From positions 1 to 46,953 of the forward strand of contig NZ_WNKT01000031.1 in the NCBI RefSeq assembly GCF_009720725.1: DNA of 46,953 bases, given 5' to 3'. Below are positions 1 through 9,943 of this stretch, one piece after another; the stretch's first letter is position 1, and the number at the start of each line of letters is the position of its first letter. The notes below the pieces were generated by a model. That model had not been told where the DNA came from, searched no databases, and worked only from the letters and a program-made list of their open reading frames with translations. This DNA is from Allochromatium palmeri. GTDB taxonomy: Bacteria > Pseudomonadota > Gammaproteobacteria > Chromatiales > Chromatiaceae. The position numbers and the translations under genes were made by a program.

Positions 1-196
1 TTCGCTGTGCCATCGACAGAAAATCAATGACTTAAGGCGCCAATGCCCAGCCAATCTCTCATCATGTGTGTATAGGCGAAATGCAGATTAAGTCGTTGTT
101 TTTATATGAATTTTCGATTTACTTTAAATCCGGGAGAGCCAATTTACGCCGTGAATCTCGGGCGAATTCAACCTATTATGCCCTGTTTTTACTCAG
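1..196. other. Intergenic, no gene seen
   Basis: AT-rich sequence without a credible gene. Around 117-143 there is a stretch (TTTACTTTAAATCCGGGAGA and following GCCAA) that recurs imperfectly at 15822-15853 (TTTACTTTACCTTAAACCCGG followed by AAGAGCCAA when read on). It may be the debris of a shared mobile element; nothing more can be said from the window. Confidence 0.4.
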
Positions 197-424
197 TTAG
201 GCGACTTTCTTCGTCAATAAGTCGCGATCTAATTCAAGCGTGTAAGACAAGATGGTGTTTATGTTGATTTTTTGCGATGCTTTTAATATTTCAATACCTG
301 CAAGCTTCCCTCCGGCAGTTGTATCGATATTTACGCCCTCTGCAATTTCAATCACTCCATCCGGCTCATCGTCGCCAAGCTTTAAGTACAGAGCATCAAC
401 GGATTCGTCATAGTGAATCTTCAT
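197..424 (-). CDS. DUF2283 family protein
   Basis: Small protein of 75 residues that matches the DUF2283 family: N-terminal MKIHYDESVDALYLKL followed by the acidic stretch DGVIEIAEGVNIDTT and GIEILKAS. The fold is a small beta sheet; the biochemical role of the family is unknown. It lies downstream of and overlaps (by 17 bases) a DUF4258-like gene on the same strand, a pairing often seen in accessory DNA and suspected to act as a toxin-antitoxin-like module. Base composition is richer in A and T than the neighbouring serS region, which fits acquired DNA. Family assignment is good; the antitoxin role is inference. Confidence 0.75.
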   Translation of the reverse strand: MKIHYDESVDALYLKLGDDEPDGVIEIAEGVNIDTTAGGKLAGIEILKASQKININTILSYTLELDRDLLTKKVA

Positions 425-668
425 TTGATTTGCCTTTCTTTAGCGGATAATTCGTAATCACGGTGATCGTGCCGTCCTCAACAGCCACGAGAATTTTTAT
501 CGGATATCTGAATCCGGGCACGCTCTTGACGATTTCATGTTCACCGTCAGAAAAATCAGAATCCGATAAGATCTCACGCACACTGTCTTCGGGAATTTTA
601 TAGAGATTTGCTCTTCTCCTGGCATGTCGTGAGAACTTGATGTTCATATGCTTTTCAGGTTGAGTCAT
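408..668 (-). CDS. DUF4258-like small protein, possible toxin partner of DUF2283
   Basis: 86 residues. The segment IKFSRHARRRANLYKIPED, then GEHEIVKSVPGFRYPIKILVAVEDGTITVIT, has the layout of DUF4258/RelE-like small proteins: an N-terminal basic helix beginning F-S-x-H-A-x-x-R and a C-terminal sheet. The start may be the internal ATG at 647 (MNIKFSRHA), which begins exactly at the conserved part; the longer start at 668 adds seven residues. The gene overlaps the DUF2283 gene downstream, so the two are translationally linked. A toxin role is inferred only from the family resemblance and the pairing. Confidence 0.65.
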   Translation of the reverse strand: MTQPEKHMNIKFSRHARRRANLYKIPEDSVREILSDSDFSDGEHEIVKSVPGFRYPIKILVAVEDGTITVITNYPLKKGKSNEDSL

Positions 669-744
669 TTTGTGCTTAATGACAAAAATCGCCGGCGACT
701 ATGGAGTACAGCGGAATCACCGTTCCATGCAGGGGCTTGTCTTG

Positions 745-1047
745 TCAGCCCATGCTTTCATTTCGGTATTTTTTGAAGTTCTGCGCCTGATCAAAAATCT
801 CTTTATATACGTTGTCATGCGTAATCGGGGGATATCCGTTCTCCGCCAGCAGTAGGATCAAATGCACTTTCAGCTCCGCCTTGATGTCTTCGCGATTATC
901 CCAATCCGTATACTTTGTTTTGTCATCCACAACCTCCTTCACGGCTTTCGATAGAGGGATCAACTTCTCGTCGGGATACTCGAATTCGTACTTCTTCGCG
1001 ATCGCTTTCAGGATGTCATAGAAAGCTTTTTCCTCCGCAGCACATAA
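745..1047 (-). pseudogene. hsdR: 3' remnant of type I restriction endonuclease subunit HsdR
   Basis: The open frame ends with residues such as EEKAFYDILKAIAKKYEF, PDEKLIPLSKAVKEVVDD, TDWDNREDIKAELKVHLILL and ENGYPPITHDNVYKEIFDQA, which correspond to the extreme C-terminal helical domain of HsdR, the translocase and nuclease subunit of type I restriction systems. Intact HsdR has roughly 1000 residues; here only about 95 remain. In the same frame a stop (TGA, plus-strand 1048-1050) lies immediately upstream, at a 19-bp sequence that also occurs at 14027-14045, so the break point coincides with a repeat. No hsdM or hsdS is visible. The fragment cannot be functional as HsdR; an ATG at 963 would still give a 72-residue peptide. 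Confidence 0.75.
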
Positions 1048-1065
1048 TCACACGGGACGCAACAG
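1047..1065. repeat. 19-bp repeat, copy 1 (other copy 14027-14045)
   Basis: ATCACACGGGACGCAACAG occurs here and, identical and in the same orientation, at 14027-14045. Here it marks the truncation point of the hsdR remnant; there it abuts the stop codon of a ribbon-helix-helix antitoxin gene. It is not palindromic. It may be a junction left by a mobile element or an unknown small repeat. Confidence 0.6.
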
Positions 1066-1159
1066 TTTTCTTTGCCATAACATCCTTTGCAGGCCGCTCG
1101 CGTTTTAAGGAGCGGCACGGTTCGCGTATTTCAGCGGCGGTTCTGTTCAACAATCCAGG

Positions 1160-3141
<1,982 letters not shown>

Positions 3142-3308
3142 GGTACTCCTTGTCGCGCGGCGCGTCAGGCACCTGGAGGCGCTTCGGCTGGATCTCGCCG
3201 GGTTGAGGTGCGATCAGTTATACTTCATACGTCACAGCTCATCGGATCTGAACCCGCTCGACACCGCCTATGCCAAGCGTATCCGGCACAGTACAAGGGG
3301 AGCTATTC

Positions 3309-4733
3309 ATGCGATCTAAACGGGCCTCGATCGGGTCAATACTCAGCTTATTCGCGGTTATCGTCATCACCTGCGGATCCTCACCCGCGACGGCGGCCGT
3401 CGATGTCGCGCTGGCGCTGGATCGTTCGCTGAGTATGAACAGCAATGACCCCGGCCGCGATAGCCTCAAGGGCGCCGAACTCTTCACTGAGCTGCTCCAG
3501 TCCGGCGATCGGCTGTCGCTGCTGACGTTCGGGCAGGATGCCCAGATCCTGATGCCGTTGAAAGCACTCAATGCTCAGTCCACGCGCGAGCAGGTGCTCG
3601 AACTTGTACGTCGGGTCACGATGGATGGCACGCGCACCGATTTCAGCGCCGCGCTGCGCGGGGCCTACAAATTTCTTGCCTCAAGCGGACGCGACCCGGA
3701 TGCCAAGCGCATCCTGGTGCTCTTCACCGATGGCCAGCTCAACCTGGGTTCGGAAGCAGCCACCGAGCAGGCACGGGCCGAGATCATCAACCAGTTGATT
3801 CCGCGCTTTCAGGCCGCCGGGATCCAGATTCATGGCGTGGCCTTCTCGCCCGAGGGCGATATCGACTTTCTGCGTCTGCTCACCGACTCAACCGGCGGAC
3901 AGGCGTTTCGCGCCGAACGTCCCGAAGACATCTATCCAGCCTTCGTCAAACTCTTCGAACAGGCCGATCAGCCGCTGACCGCGCCCGTAGTCGAGGGGCG
4001 CGTCGAGGTCGACGCCAATGTGCGCGAACTCAAGCTCCTGGTGCAGCGCGACGCCAACGGTGCACCCACGCGCCTGACCGATCCGAGCCAGCGCGAGCTG
4101 ACCGCCGACGATCAGATGGAGGGCGTGACCTGGCGCCGCACCGAGCATTTCGACCACATCACCATCCAGCAGCCCGAGGCCGGTTCCTGGCAGATCAGCG
4201 GCGAGAGCCTGGACGAGCGCGCCTATCTGGAGAGTGATCTCGATCTGGAGGCCAAGCTGCCGGTGCTGGCCACGGTCGATGAGGCCGTGACCGTCGCCGC
4301 CCGGCTCGTCTATCGCGGCCAGGGCGTCGATGAGCGGCTGGCAAGCAATACGGCATTCAGCGCCACGGTGCTCGACACGGCAGGCACGCCCAAACAGCGC
4401 CTCGATCTCAAACCCGACATGACCGCACCCCAGACGACACGCCGTCATCAGGGCCAACTGAACTTCACCGACCCCGGCCCCTATCAGGTCCGGGTCACGG
4501 CTGAAAGCGAGAGTTTCCAGCGCACCAAGCTCCTCTCGATGAGCCTCCTGCCCGCCGATCAGCCGCCCGCGACAGATGATGATGTTCGCTTCGACGACGA
4601 TCAGCATCTTGCACTCGCCATCGTGATCGGGGGCAATCTGATCCTATTGGTGGTCGGCGGGAGTCTTGGCGGTCTGTGGTGGTGGCGTCGTCGTCAAAAG
4701 ACGGGCACCCGACGCAATATCGACGACCTTTGA
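3309..4733 (+). CDS. Membrane-anchored von Willebrand factor A (VWA) domain protein
   Basis: 474 residues from the ATG at 3309, preceded by GGGGAG. The order is: signal peptide (about residues 1-30, ending near ATAA); VWA domain from about residue 31, with a complete metal-ion-dependent adhesion site (D38-R-S40-L-S42, a threonine in DGTRTDFSAAL and an aspartate in VLFTDGQLNLG); a long beta-rich region of unknown family (about 220-430); one transmembrane helix near the C-terminus (LALAIVIGGNLILLVVGGSL) and a short basic cytoplasmic tail. The bulk is therefore periplasmic. The next gene, 12 bases downstream, encodes an inner-membrane coiled-coil protein and is probably its partner. VWA proteins of this type often act in assembly or adhesion complexes; the ligand here is unknown. 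Confidence 0.85.
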   Translation: MRSKRASIGSILSLFAVIVITCGSSPATAAVDVALALDRSLSMNSNDPGRDSLKGAELFTELLQSGDRLSLLTFGQDAQILMPLKALNAQSTREQVLELVRRVTMDGTRTDFSAALRGAYKFLASSGRDPDAKRILVLFTDGQLNLGSEAATEQARAEIINQLIPRFQAAGIQIHGVAFSPEGDIDFLRLLTDSTGGQAFRAERPEDIYPAFVKLFEQADQPLTAPVVEGRVEVDANVRELKLLVQRDANGAPTRLTDPSQRELTADDQMEGVTWRRTEHFDHITIQQPEAGSWQISGESLDERAYLESDLDLEAKLPVLATVDEAVTVAARLVYRGQGVDERLASNTAFSATVLDTAGTPKQRLDLKPDMTAPQTTRRHQGQLNFTDPGPYQVRVTAESESFQRTKLLSMSLLPADQPPATDDDVRFDDDQHLALAIVIGGNLILLVVGGSLGGLWWWRRRQKTGTRRNIDDL

Positions 4734-4745
4734 GGAGCCTGAGCC

Positions 4746-5651
4746 ATGACGCTGAGCCATTATGTCTGGATCTATGGTCTGGCCGAAGCACTGGTTGTGG
4801 TCGTGATCCTGGCCATCGTGCTGGGGATCAAATGGTGGCGGCTGCGCCGGGAGCGCCAGTCCTGGCTCGGATTCAGCGCGCGTATTGACAGCCTGATCGC
4901 CGACGAACTGGCGCGTGCGCGCAACAAACAGCCCGACCGCCCTGAGCTGCGCGACGCCCGCATCGCCACGCTGCACGCGCTCTCCGGGCCATTTCAGGAC
5001 GAGCGCCTGATCGAGGATCAAGCCTGGGAAGAGGTCGTCGGCTTCATCGACCGCTGTTTCGACGGTCTCGCTCAGACCCACAGTCAGGCGCCTGCCCGGC
5101 CCGCCGTCGCTGCCACGGCGCCGGCGCATGAGGCGGAGACATCCGCACCTTCAGAAGACACGGATTCGGACATCGATGCGCTGCTGGCGCACTATCAAGC
5201 GGGCCGCTCGACGCTGTCCTCGAGTCAGTCCTCAGGGAACGAACTCAATCAGAAATACCAGGAGCTGCTCGGCCTCCAGGATGGCCTGATGGCGAGCATC
5301 AAGGTGGCCAGCAAGGGCGGCGTGATCAACATGAACGCCTTGCAGCAGGAACTCGAAACCTTCGTACAGAGCAATCAGGCCTTTATGCAGGCCGCGCACA
5401 ATGCCGAGCGCAACATCAACCTGCTTGAACAGCAGTTCGACGAGTCCGAGGAGCGGATTCACAACCTCCAGGTCACCATCAACAACTACCGCAAGTCGGC
5501 CCACAAGCTGGTCACCGAGCGCGATATGCTGCAGGAGGAAAAGCAGCAGTTCATCAGCCAGCTCGAACTCAAGGAAAAGGTCATCGCCCGCATCAATCGC
5601 AACTACGAGACACTGCGCCGCGAATACACCAAGATCTACGACTTGCAGTAA
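4746..5651 (+). CDS. Single-pass membrane protein with long C-terminal coiled coil
   Basis: 301 residues. One N-terminal transmembrane helix (YGLAEALVVVVILAIVLGI, about 10-28) is followed by a basic stop-transfer segment KWWRLRRERQ, so the rest should lie in the cytoplasm. Residues about 30-105 form a helical domain, about 106-155 a low-complexity Ala/Pro/Ser/Asp linker, and about 160-301 a continuous heptad-rich coiled coil rich in Glu, Gln and Asn (for example NINLLEQQFDESEERIHNLQ). I do not recognise the family. It is 12 bases downstream of the VWA gene and convergent with the GlgC-like gene. A plausible role is a cytoplasmic scaffold tied to the VWA protein; that is inference. Confidence 0.7.
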   Translation: MTLSHYVWIYGLAEALVVVVILAIVLGIKWWRLRRERQSWLGFSARIDSLIADELARARNKQPDRPELRDARIATLHALSGPFQDERLIEDQAWEEVVGFIDRCFDGLAQTHSQAPARPAVAATAPAHEAETSAPSEDTDSDIDALLAHYQAGRSTLSSSQSSGNELNQKYQELLGLQDGLMASIKVASKGGVINMNALQQELETFVQSNQAFMQAAHNAERNINLLEQQFDESEERIHNLQVTINNYRKSAHKLVTERDMLQEEKQQFISQLELKEKVIARINRNYETLRREYTKIYDLQ

Positions 5652-5672
5652 CGCCTGCGTCGGGCGCGCGAT

Positions 5673-6992
5673 TCAGGCCAGTCCGCGTGTCTGACCGTCC
5701 TCGCCGGACACCACCACGATGCCTTCGGGCGAGACCGCGAAGCGCTCGCGATCGCGCCGGGCGTCGAAGCCAATCTGATCGCCGGGCGCGACCACCACGT
5801 CTTTTTCGACGATGCACTGGCGCAGATGGGCGCCCGCGCCAACCTTGACGCCTTGGAACAGAATCGACGCCTCGACGATGGCGCCATCCTCGACGCGTAC
5901 CTGCGGAAACAGGATCGAATGATTGACCCCGCCACCGCTGATGACAGTCCCGGCGGCGAGCATAGAGTTGACGAAAACGCCCTCGGTGCCGCTGTGGGGT
6001 CCAGGCACCGTCCGCGCGGGCGGATGCTGCCCCTGATAGGTGAGGATCGTCCAGTCGGGCTGATAGAGATCGAGCGGCGGCTCGGCGCGCAGCAGCGCCA
6101 TGTTGGCCTGATAGTAGGCGTCGATCGAGGTCAGGTCGCACCAGTAGCGGTCCGGCGTCACCCGCCCGCGCGTCTGACCGAAGCGATAGGCATGCACCGG
6201 CTGGCTGGCGGTCAGGGGCGCGATGACATCGAGCGCCAGATCCGTATCAGGTGAGATACCGCGTTCATAGCGGGCCAGAGCATCGAGCAACAGGGCTTTG
6301 TCGAACAGATAGACGCCCATGGTCTCCTGCTGCTCGCTCCCCTCGCCGTCCACGTCGGCCGGCTCGGGCGCGTGCAGTTCCAGAATACGCTCACCGGCAT
6401 CGAGCACGGCCCGCGCCTGACGCCCGCTGCCCGGTTCCGGCACGGCGCGCGTGGCGACTGTGATCGCGGCGCCGGTCTCGCGATGGGCGCGCGCCAGCTC
6501 GGCATAGTCCATGCGATAGATGGCGCCTCCCTGGAGCACCAGCACCTGACTGGCACGATTGCGCTCGATCAGATAGCGATTCTGACGGATGGCATCGAAG
6601 GGGCCGAGGTACCAGTCCTGACATTCGCGCATCTGCGGCGGAACCGGGGTGATGAACTCACCGAGTTCGGGATTGAAGATCGACCAGCCATCGCGCAGAT
6701 GCTTTTGCAGCGAATGGCTCTTGTACTGGGTCAGGACCAGGACTTGACGCAGTCCGGAATGCAGACAGTTGGCGAGCGTGAAGTCGATGACGCGGTATTT
6801 GCCGCCGAAGGGCACGGCAGCCTTGGTGCGCTGGCGGGTCAGGGCATCGAGGCCCGGACCGCGATCCTGGGCCAGAATGAGAATCAGGGTGTCAGAAGGC
6901 ATGATGACAGGCGAACCGTTGATGATGGGAGTGCGCAGCCAGGAATGGCGTCCAGACCGCGCCTGGGAGACCAGCCCGGACATCGAGGCCAT
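5673..6992 (-). CDS. GlgC-like nucleotidyltransferase homologue with degenerate active site
   Basis: 439 residues from the ATG right after the hldE stop; the internal ATG at 6902 (MPSDTLILIL) begins just before the conserved core and may be the true start. The protein aligns over its whole length with ADP-glucose pyrophosphorylase: KAAVPFGGKYRVIDFTLANC, HSLQKHLRDGWS, DAYYQANMALL and a C-terminal left-handed beta helix. The catalytic signature is altered. The nucleotide loop GGRGTRL reads QDRGPGL, the region WYRGTADAV reads WYLGPFDAI, the catalytic aspartate motif AGDHIY reads QGGAIY, and the glucose-1-phosphate lysine motif VEKP is replaced near ELHAPEPAD. By comparison with E. coli GlgC this predicts loss of catalysis, as in regulatory subunits such as GlgD. 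It is last in a minus-strand run after hldE. Confidence 0.8.
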   Translation of the reverse strand: MASMSGLVSQARSGRHSWLRTPIINGSPVIMPSDTLILILAQDRGPGLDALTRQRTKAAVPFGGKYRVIDFTLANCLHSGLRQVLVLTQYKSHSLQKHLRDGWSIFNPELGEFITPVPPQMRECQDWYLGPFDAIRQNRYLIERNRASQVLVLQGGAIYRMDYAELARAHRETGAAITVATRAVPEPGSGRQARAVLDAGERILELHAPEPADVDGEGSEQQETMGVYLFDKALLLDALARYERGISPDTDLALDVIAPLTASQPVHAYRFGQTRGRVTPDRYWCDLTSIDAYYQANMALLRAEPPLDLYQPDWTILTYQGQHPPARTVPGPHSGTEGVFVNSMLAAGTVISGGGVNHSILFPQVRVEDGAIVEASILFQGVKVGAGAHLRQCIVEKDVVVAPGDQIGFDARRDRERFAVSPEGIVVVSGEDGQTRGLA

Positions 6993-8429
6993 TCAAGCCC
7001 CGTCGCCGCGCTGGCCGATCGCGCCGATGATACGACTGGTCGAGCGTCCGGGCACGAAGTCGAGCACCCGCACCTCGCCGCCCCGGGCCAGAACAGCATC
7101 GGCACCGGCGATCTGCTCGGGTCGATAGTCGCCGCCCTTGACCAGCACGTCCGGCCCGACAGCGCGGATCAGTGACTCGGGCGTGTCCTCGCTGAAGGGG
7201 CAGACCCAATCGACCGAGGCCAGACCGGCCAGCACCGCCATGCGCTGTTCGACGCTGTTGATCGGACGGCCTGCGCCCTTGAGCCGGCGTACTGAGTCGT
7301 CGTCGTTGACAGCGACGATGAGCCGATCGCCCAGGCGCTTGGCCTGCTGGAGATAGGCGACATGCCCGTCGTGCAGAATGTCGAAGCAGCCATTAGTCAT
7401 GACCAGCCGCTCGCCGGCGGCGCGCGCGGTCTCCACCGCCGTGCGCAGTGATTCACGATCGAGGATCGGACGCCACTCGCTGCCCCGATAGGCGCGCTCC
7501 AGTTCGAGTGCACCGACGCTGGCCGTGCCCAGCTTGCCGACCGCCAGACCGGCCGCACAGTTGGCCAGGGCGCAGGCGTCGGCCAGCGCGACCCCGGCCG
7601 CCAGTGCCGCCGCCAGGGTGGCGATGACGGTATCGCCCGCGCCCGTGACGTCGAAGACCTCACGCGCGCGCGTCGGCAGATGCAGCGCCTCGGCGTCCGC
7701 GCGCACGAGCAGCATCCCACGCTCGCCGAGCGTGACCAGCAGCGCTTCCAGATCCAGCTCGATGCGCAGATGCTCGGCGCGTTCGATCAGGGTCGCGTCA
7801 TCGGCGCAGTGACCGACGATCTCTTCCAGCTCGGCGCGGTTCGGTGTCAGGAGCGTGGCGCCCCGGTAGCGACTGAAATCGCGGCCTTTGGGGTCGACCA
7901 GAACCGGCTTGCCCTGGGCGCGCGCCAGGGCGATCAGTCCCTGCGGATCAGCGAGCGTGCCCTTGGCATAGTCCGAGAGCAGCAGCAGATCACAGTCAGC
8001 GAGTGCGGGCGCAATCAGTGCCGGCAGCGGATCAGGCCCGCTCGGCGTCAGCGAGCGCTCGAAGTCCAGCCGGATGAGCTGCTGATGATGACTGAGCACG
8101 CGCAGCTTGGTGATGGTCGGCACATCGGCGCGGCGTTCGAAGCGGGTGGCGATCCCCTGCCCGCTCAGACGCGCTTCGAGGATCTCGGCGGCCTCGTCGT
8201 CGCCGGTCACGCCGGCCAGGGTCACGCGCGCGCCGAGCGTGGCCAGATTGAGCGCGACATTGGCCGCCCCGCCGGGACGCTCCTCGATGCCCTCGACCTG
8301 CACCACGGGCACCGGCGCTTCGGGCGAGATGCGGCGCGTGGCGCCGGTCCAATAGCGGTCGAGCATCAGATCGCCGGCCACCAGAACGCGGGCGCGGGTA
8401 AAATCGGCAAAGGTCGAGTGAGCGGTCAC
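6993..8429 (-). CDS. hldE: Bifunctional HldE: D-glycero-beta-D-manno-heptose-7-phosphate kinase / heptose-1-phosphate adenylyltransferase
   Basis: Makes ADP-heptose for the lipopolysaccharide inner core. The N-terminal ribokinase-like half shows LVAGDLMLDRYWTGATRRI, RPGGAANVALNLATLG and the anion-hole and catalytic-base motif DVTGAGDTVIATLAAA. The C-terminal cytidylyltransferase-like half starts TNGCFDILHDGHVAYLQQA. A GTG start at 8429 (giving VTAHSTFADF) gives 478 residues, the family's usual length. Longer starts up to 8561 would add an unrelated basic tail and overlap the deacetylase gene. The next gene begins immediately after the stop. Both activities look intact. Confidence 0.95.
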   Translation of the reverse strand: MTAHSTFADFTRARVLVAGDLMLDRYWTGATRRISPEAPVPVVQVEGIEERPGGAANVALNLATLGARVTLAGVTGDDEAAEILEARLSGQGIATRFERRADVPTITKLRVLSHHQQLIRLDFERSLTPSGPDPLPALIAPALADCDLLLLSDYAKGTLADPQGLIALARAQGKPVLVDPKGRDFSRYRGATLLTPNRAELEEIVGHCADDATLIERAEHLRIELDLEALLVTLGERGMLLVRADAEALHLPTRAREVFDVTGAGDTVIATLAAALAAGVALADACALANCAAGLAVGKLGTASVGALELERAYRGSEWRPILDRESLRTAVETARAAGERLVMTNGCFDILHDGHVAYLQQAKRLGDRLIVAVNDDDSVRRLKGAGRPINSVEQRMAVLAGLASVDWVCPFSEDTPESLIRAVGPDVLVKGGDYRPEQIAGADAVLARGGEVRVLDFVPGRSTSRIIGAIGQRGDGA

Positions 8430-8476
8430 GGGCGAGGCGGATTCCTGGGTCCAGTCAAGACGGTCGATCGTGCAGT

Positions 8477-9259
8477 CTAGCCCGAAGCCGCCGCGCCAGC
8501 CAGACGCCGACGCCAGTCGACCAGCGCCGGCTTGGGCGCGTGCTTGATGGCCAGTTTCCACCAGTAGCCGAGCCGATCGTCACCGAAGGAAATCGCCTTG
8601 CGCGGCAGCACCAGCGGATGATCGCCCGGCTCGGCGCTGCCGCGCAGACAGGTGGTGGCGCTCTGATAGCCCGCGTCCTCGGCCAACTGCACCGTCGTGC
8701 GCTCGAAGCTGCCGAAGGGATAGCAGAGATGGCGCACCGGTGCGCCGAGTACGTCCTCCAGCGCCGCGCGGCTGTCGATGAGCTGACGGCGCTGGGCCTC
8801 GGGGTCGAGCGTGGCAAGCTTGAGATGATCGACGGTATGCGAACCGATCGCGAGTCCGGCCGCATGCAGGGCGCGCAGTCGCTCAGCGCTCATCAGGGTC
8901 GGAATCGGGCGCCCCGGATCCTTGGCGAACCACTCGGCGCGCCGCCCGAGCCAGCCGCTGATGGCATAGACGGTCGCTGGAAAACCATGACGCTCCAGCA
9001 CCGGCCAGGCATAGTCAGCAAAATTATCGTAGGCGTCGTCGAAGGTCAGGACCACCGCGCGCGCCGGAAGCGGCAGCGCCCCACGCAGACCGGCGAGTGC
9101 CGCGTCGAGACTCAACACCCGATAGCCCAGACGCGCGAGCAGATCCATTTGAGCGGCAAAGCGCCGATGGTCACAATAATTGGCACGATGCGCCCGCATC
9201 GGCGCAAAGGCGCCGACCTGGTGGTACATCAGAATCGAGACGCGTGGCTTCGTCGACAT
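8477..9259 (-). CDS. Polysaccharide deacetylase (NodB homology) family protein
   Basis: 260 residues with the three NodB-type metal and catalytic motifs in order: VVLTFDDAYDNF (about 69-80), GSHTVDHLKL (about 138-147, His pair) and CYPFGSFERT (about 180). The protein starts VSILMYHQVGAF, typical of the carbohydrate esterase 4 group that de-N-acetylates cell-surface sugars. No signal peptide is visible, so action may be cytoplasmic or at the membrane. The gene lies between an unknown gene (17 bases upstream) and hldE, suggesting a role in lipopolysaccharide or exopolysaccharide metabolism. The exact substrate is not predictable. Confidence 0.9.
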   Translation of the reverse strand: MSTKPRVSILMYHQVGAFAPMRAHRANYCDHRRFAAQMDLLARLGYRVLSLDAALAGLRGALPLPARAVVLTFDDAYDNFADYAWPVLERHGFPATVYAISGWLGRRAEWFAKDPGRPIPTLMSAERLRALHAAGLAIGSHTVDHLKLATLDPEAQRRQLIDSRAALEDVLGAPVRHLCYPFGSFERTTVQLAEDAGYQSATTCLRGSAEPGDHPLVLPRKAISFGDDRLGYWWKLAIKHAPKPALVDWRRRLAGAAASG

Positions 9260-9276
9260 GGAACCGATCTCCGGTC

Positions 9277-9744
9277 TCAGGTGACCAAGAAGGCCGATTC
9301 GCGAGCGCGCCCATGTTCAGGCGCCACCGGCGGCGGCTCCACCCGGTCCGCATGACCGCCGAATAGCCGCGAGGCGACCTGTTGGGCGTGAGGTGCGGGC
9401 AGATAGGTCTCGACGAGCGCATAGAGTTCGAGTGCGGCGTGCTTGGCGCGGTCGAGTTCAAGCCGGTCGAAGCAGATCTGCGTCGGCTTGATCCGCAGAT
9501 AGGAGTCCGGATTGGCGCACCGCTCGAAGATGGCGCGCGCCTCGCGTTCGAAGCGCTGGAAATCGGCCCGAATCCGGGCATCGGCATCCAGCGAAAGCGT
9601 GACATAGTCCCAGAGCACATCGGCCGAGGTTTCCGCGCTGCGAATCACGATATAGGGTGTGCGCGTCTGTCGGCAGTGATGAAACCAATCCGTATCCATG
9701 AATGAATCTCTGGCATCCACTAAATCGAAAGTCGCCTTTGACAT
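9277..9744 (-). CDS. Hypothetical protein, first gene of the deacetylase-hldE run
   Basis: About 155 residues from the ATG at 9744, which has a GAGAG Shine-Dalgarno sequence; the longer frame to 9804 adds 20 residues without support. The sequence (FDLVDARDSFMDTDWFHHCR, TADVLWDYVTL-like, PTQICFDRLELDRAKHAALE) is soluble and mainly helical. I do not recognise the family. It is 17 bases upstream of the polysaccharide deacetylase gene and is probably cotranscribed with it, hldE and the GlgC-like gene. Confidence 0.7.
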   Translation of the reverse strand: MSKATFDLVDARDSFMDTDWFHHCRQTRTPYIVIRSAETSADVLWDYVTLSLDADARIRADFQRFEREARAIFERCANPDSYLRIKPTQICFDRLELDRAKHAALELYALVETYLPAPHAQQVASRLFGGHADRVEPPPVAPEHGRARESAFLVT

Positions 9745-9943
9745 GGCCGTCTCTCTCGTGCTGTATCCTAAAACATCCTCATGCACCGACCGGCGGGCCG
9801 GCACGCGGATTTTGGGTTGGTTCGCGCCAGTGAGTCGGCTCCCGACGCGGTTTGCATAGACTGTGGCGCCAAGGATGAACGCTCGCGAGCGCCCTGTCGA
9901 TTCTGGATGTCCCCAAGTTCAACACGCGCTTTTCCATTTCGTC

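Noticed and set aside
3196-3224. Sigma70 promoter before the VWA gene
   Set aside because: TATACT at 3219-3224 is a good -10 box but no acceptable -35 box lies 16-18 bases upstream.
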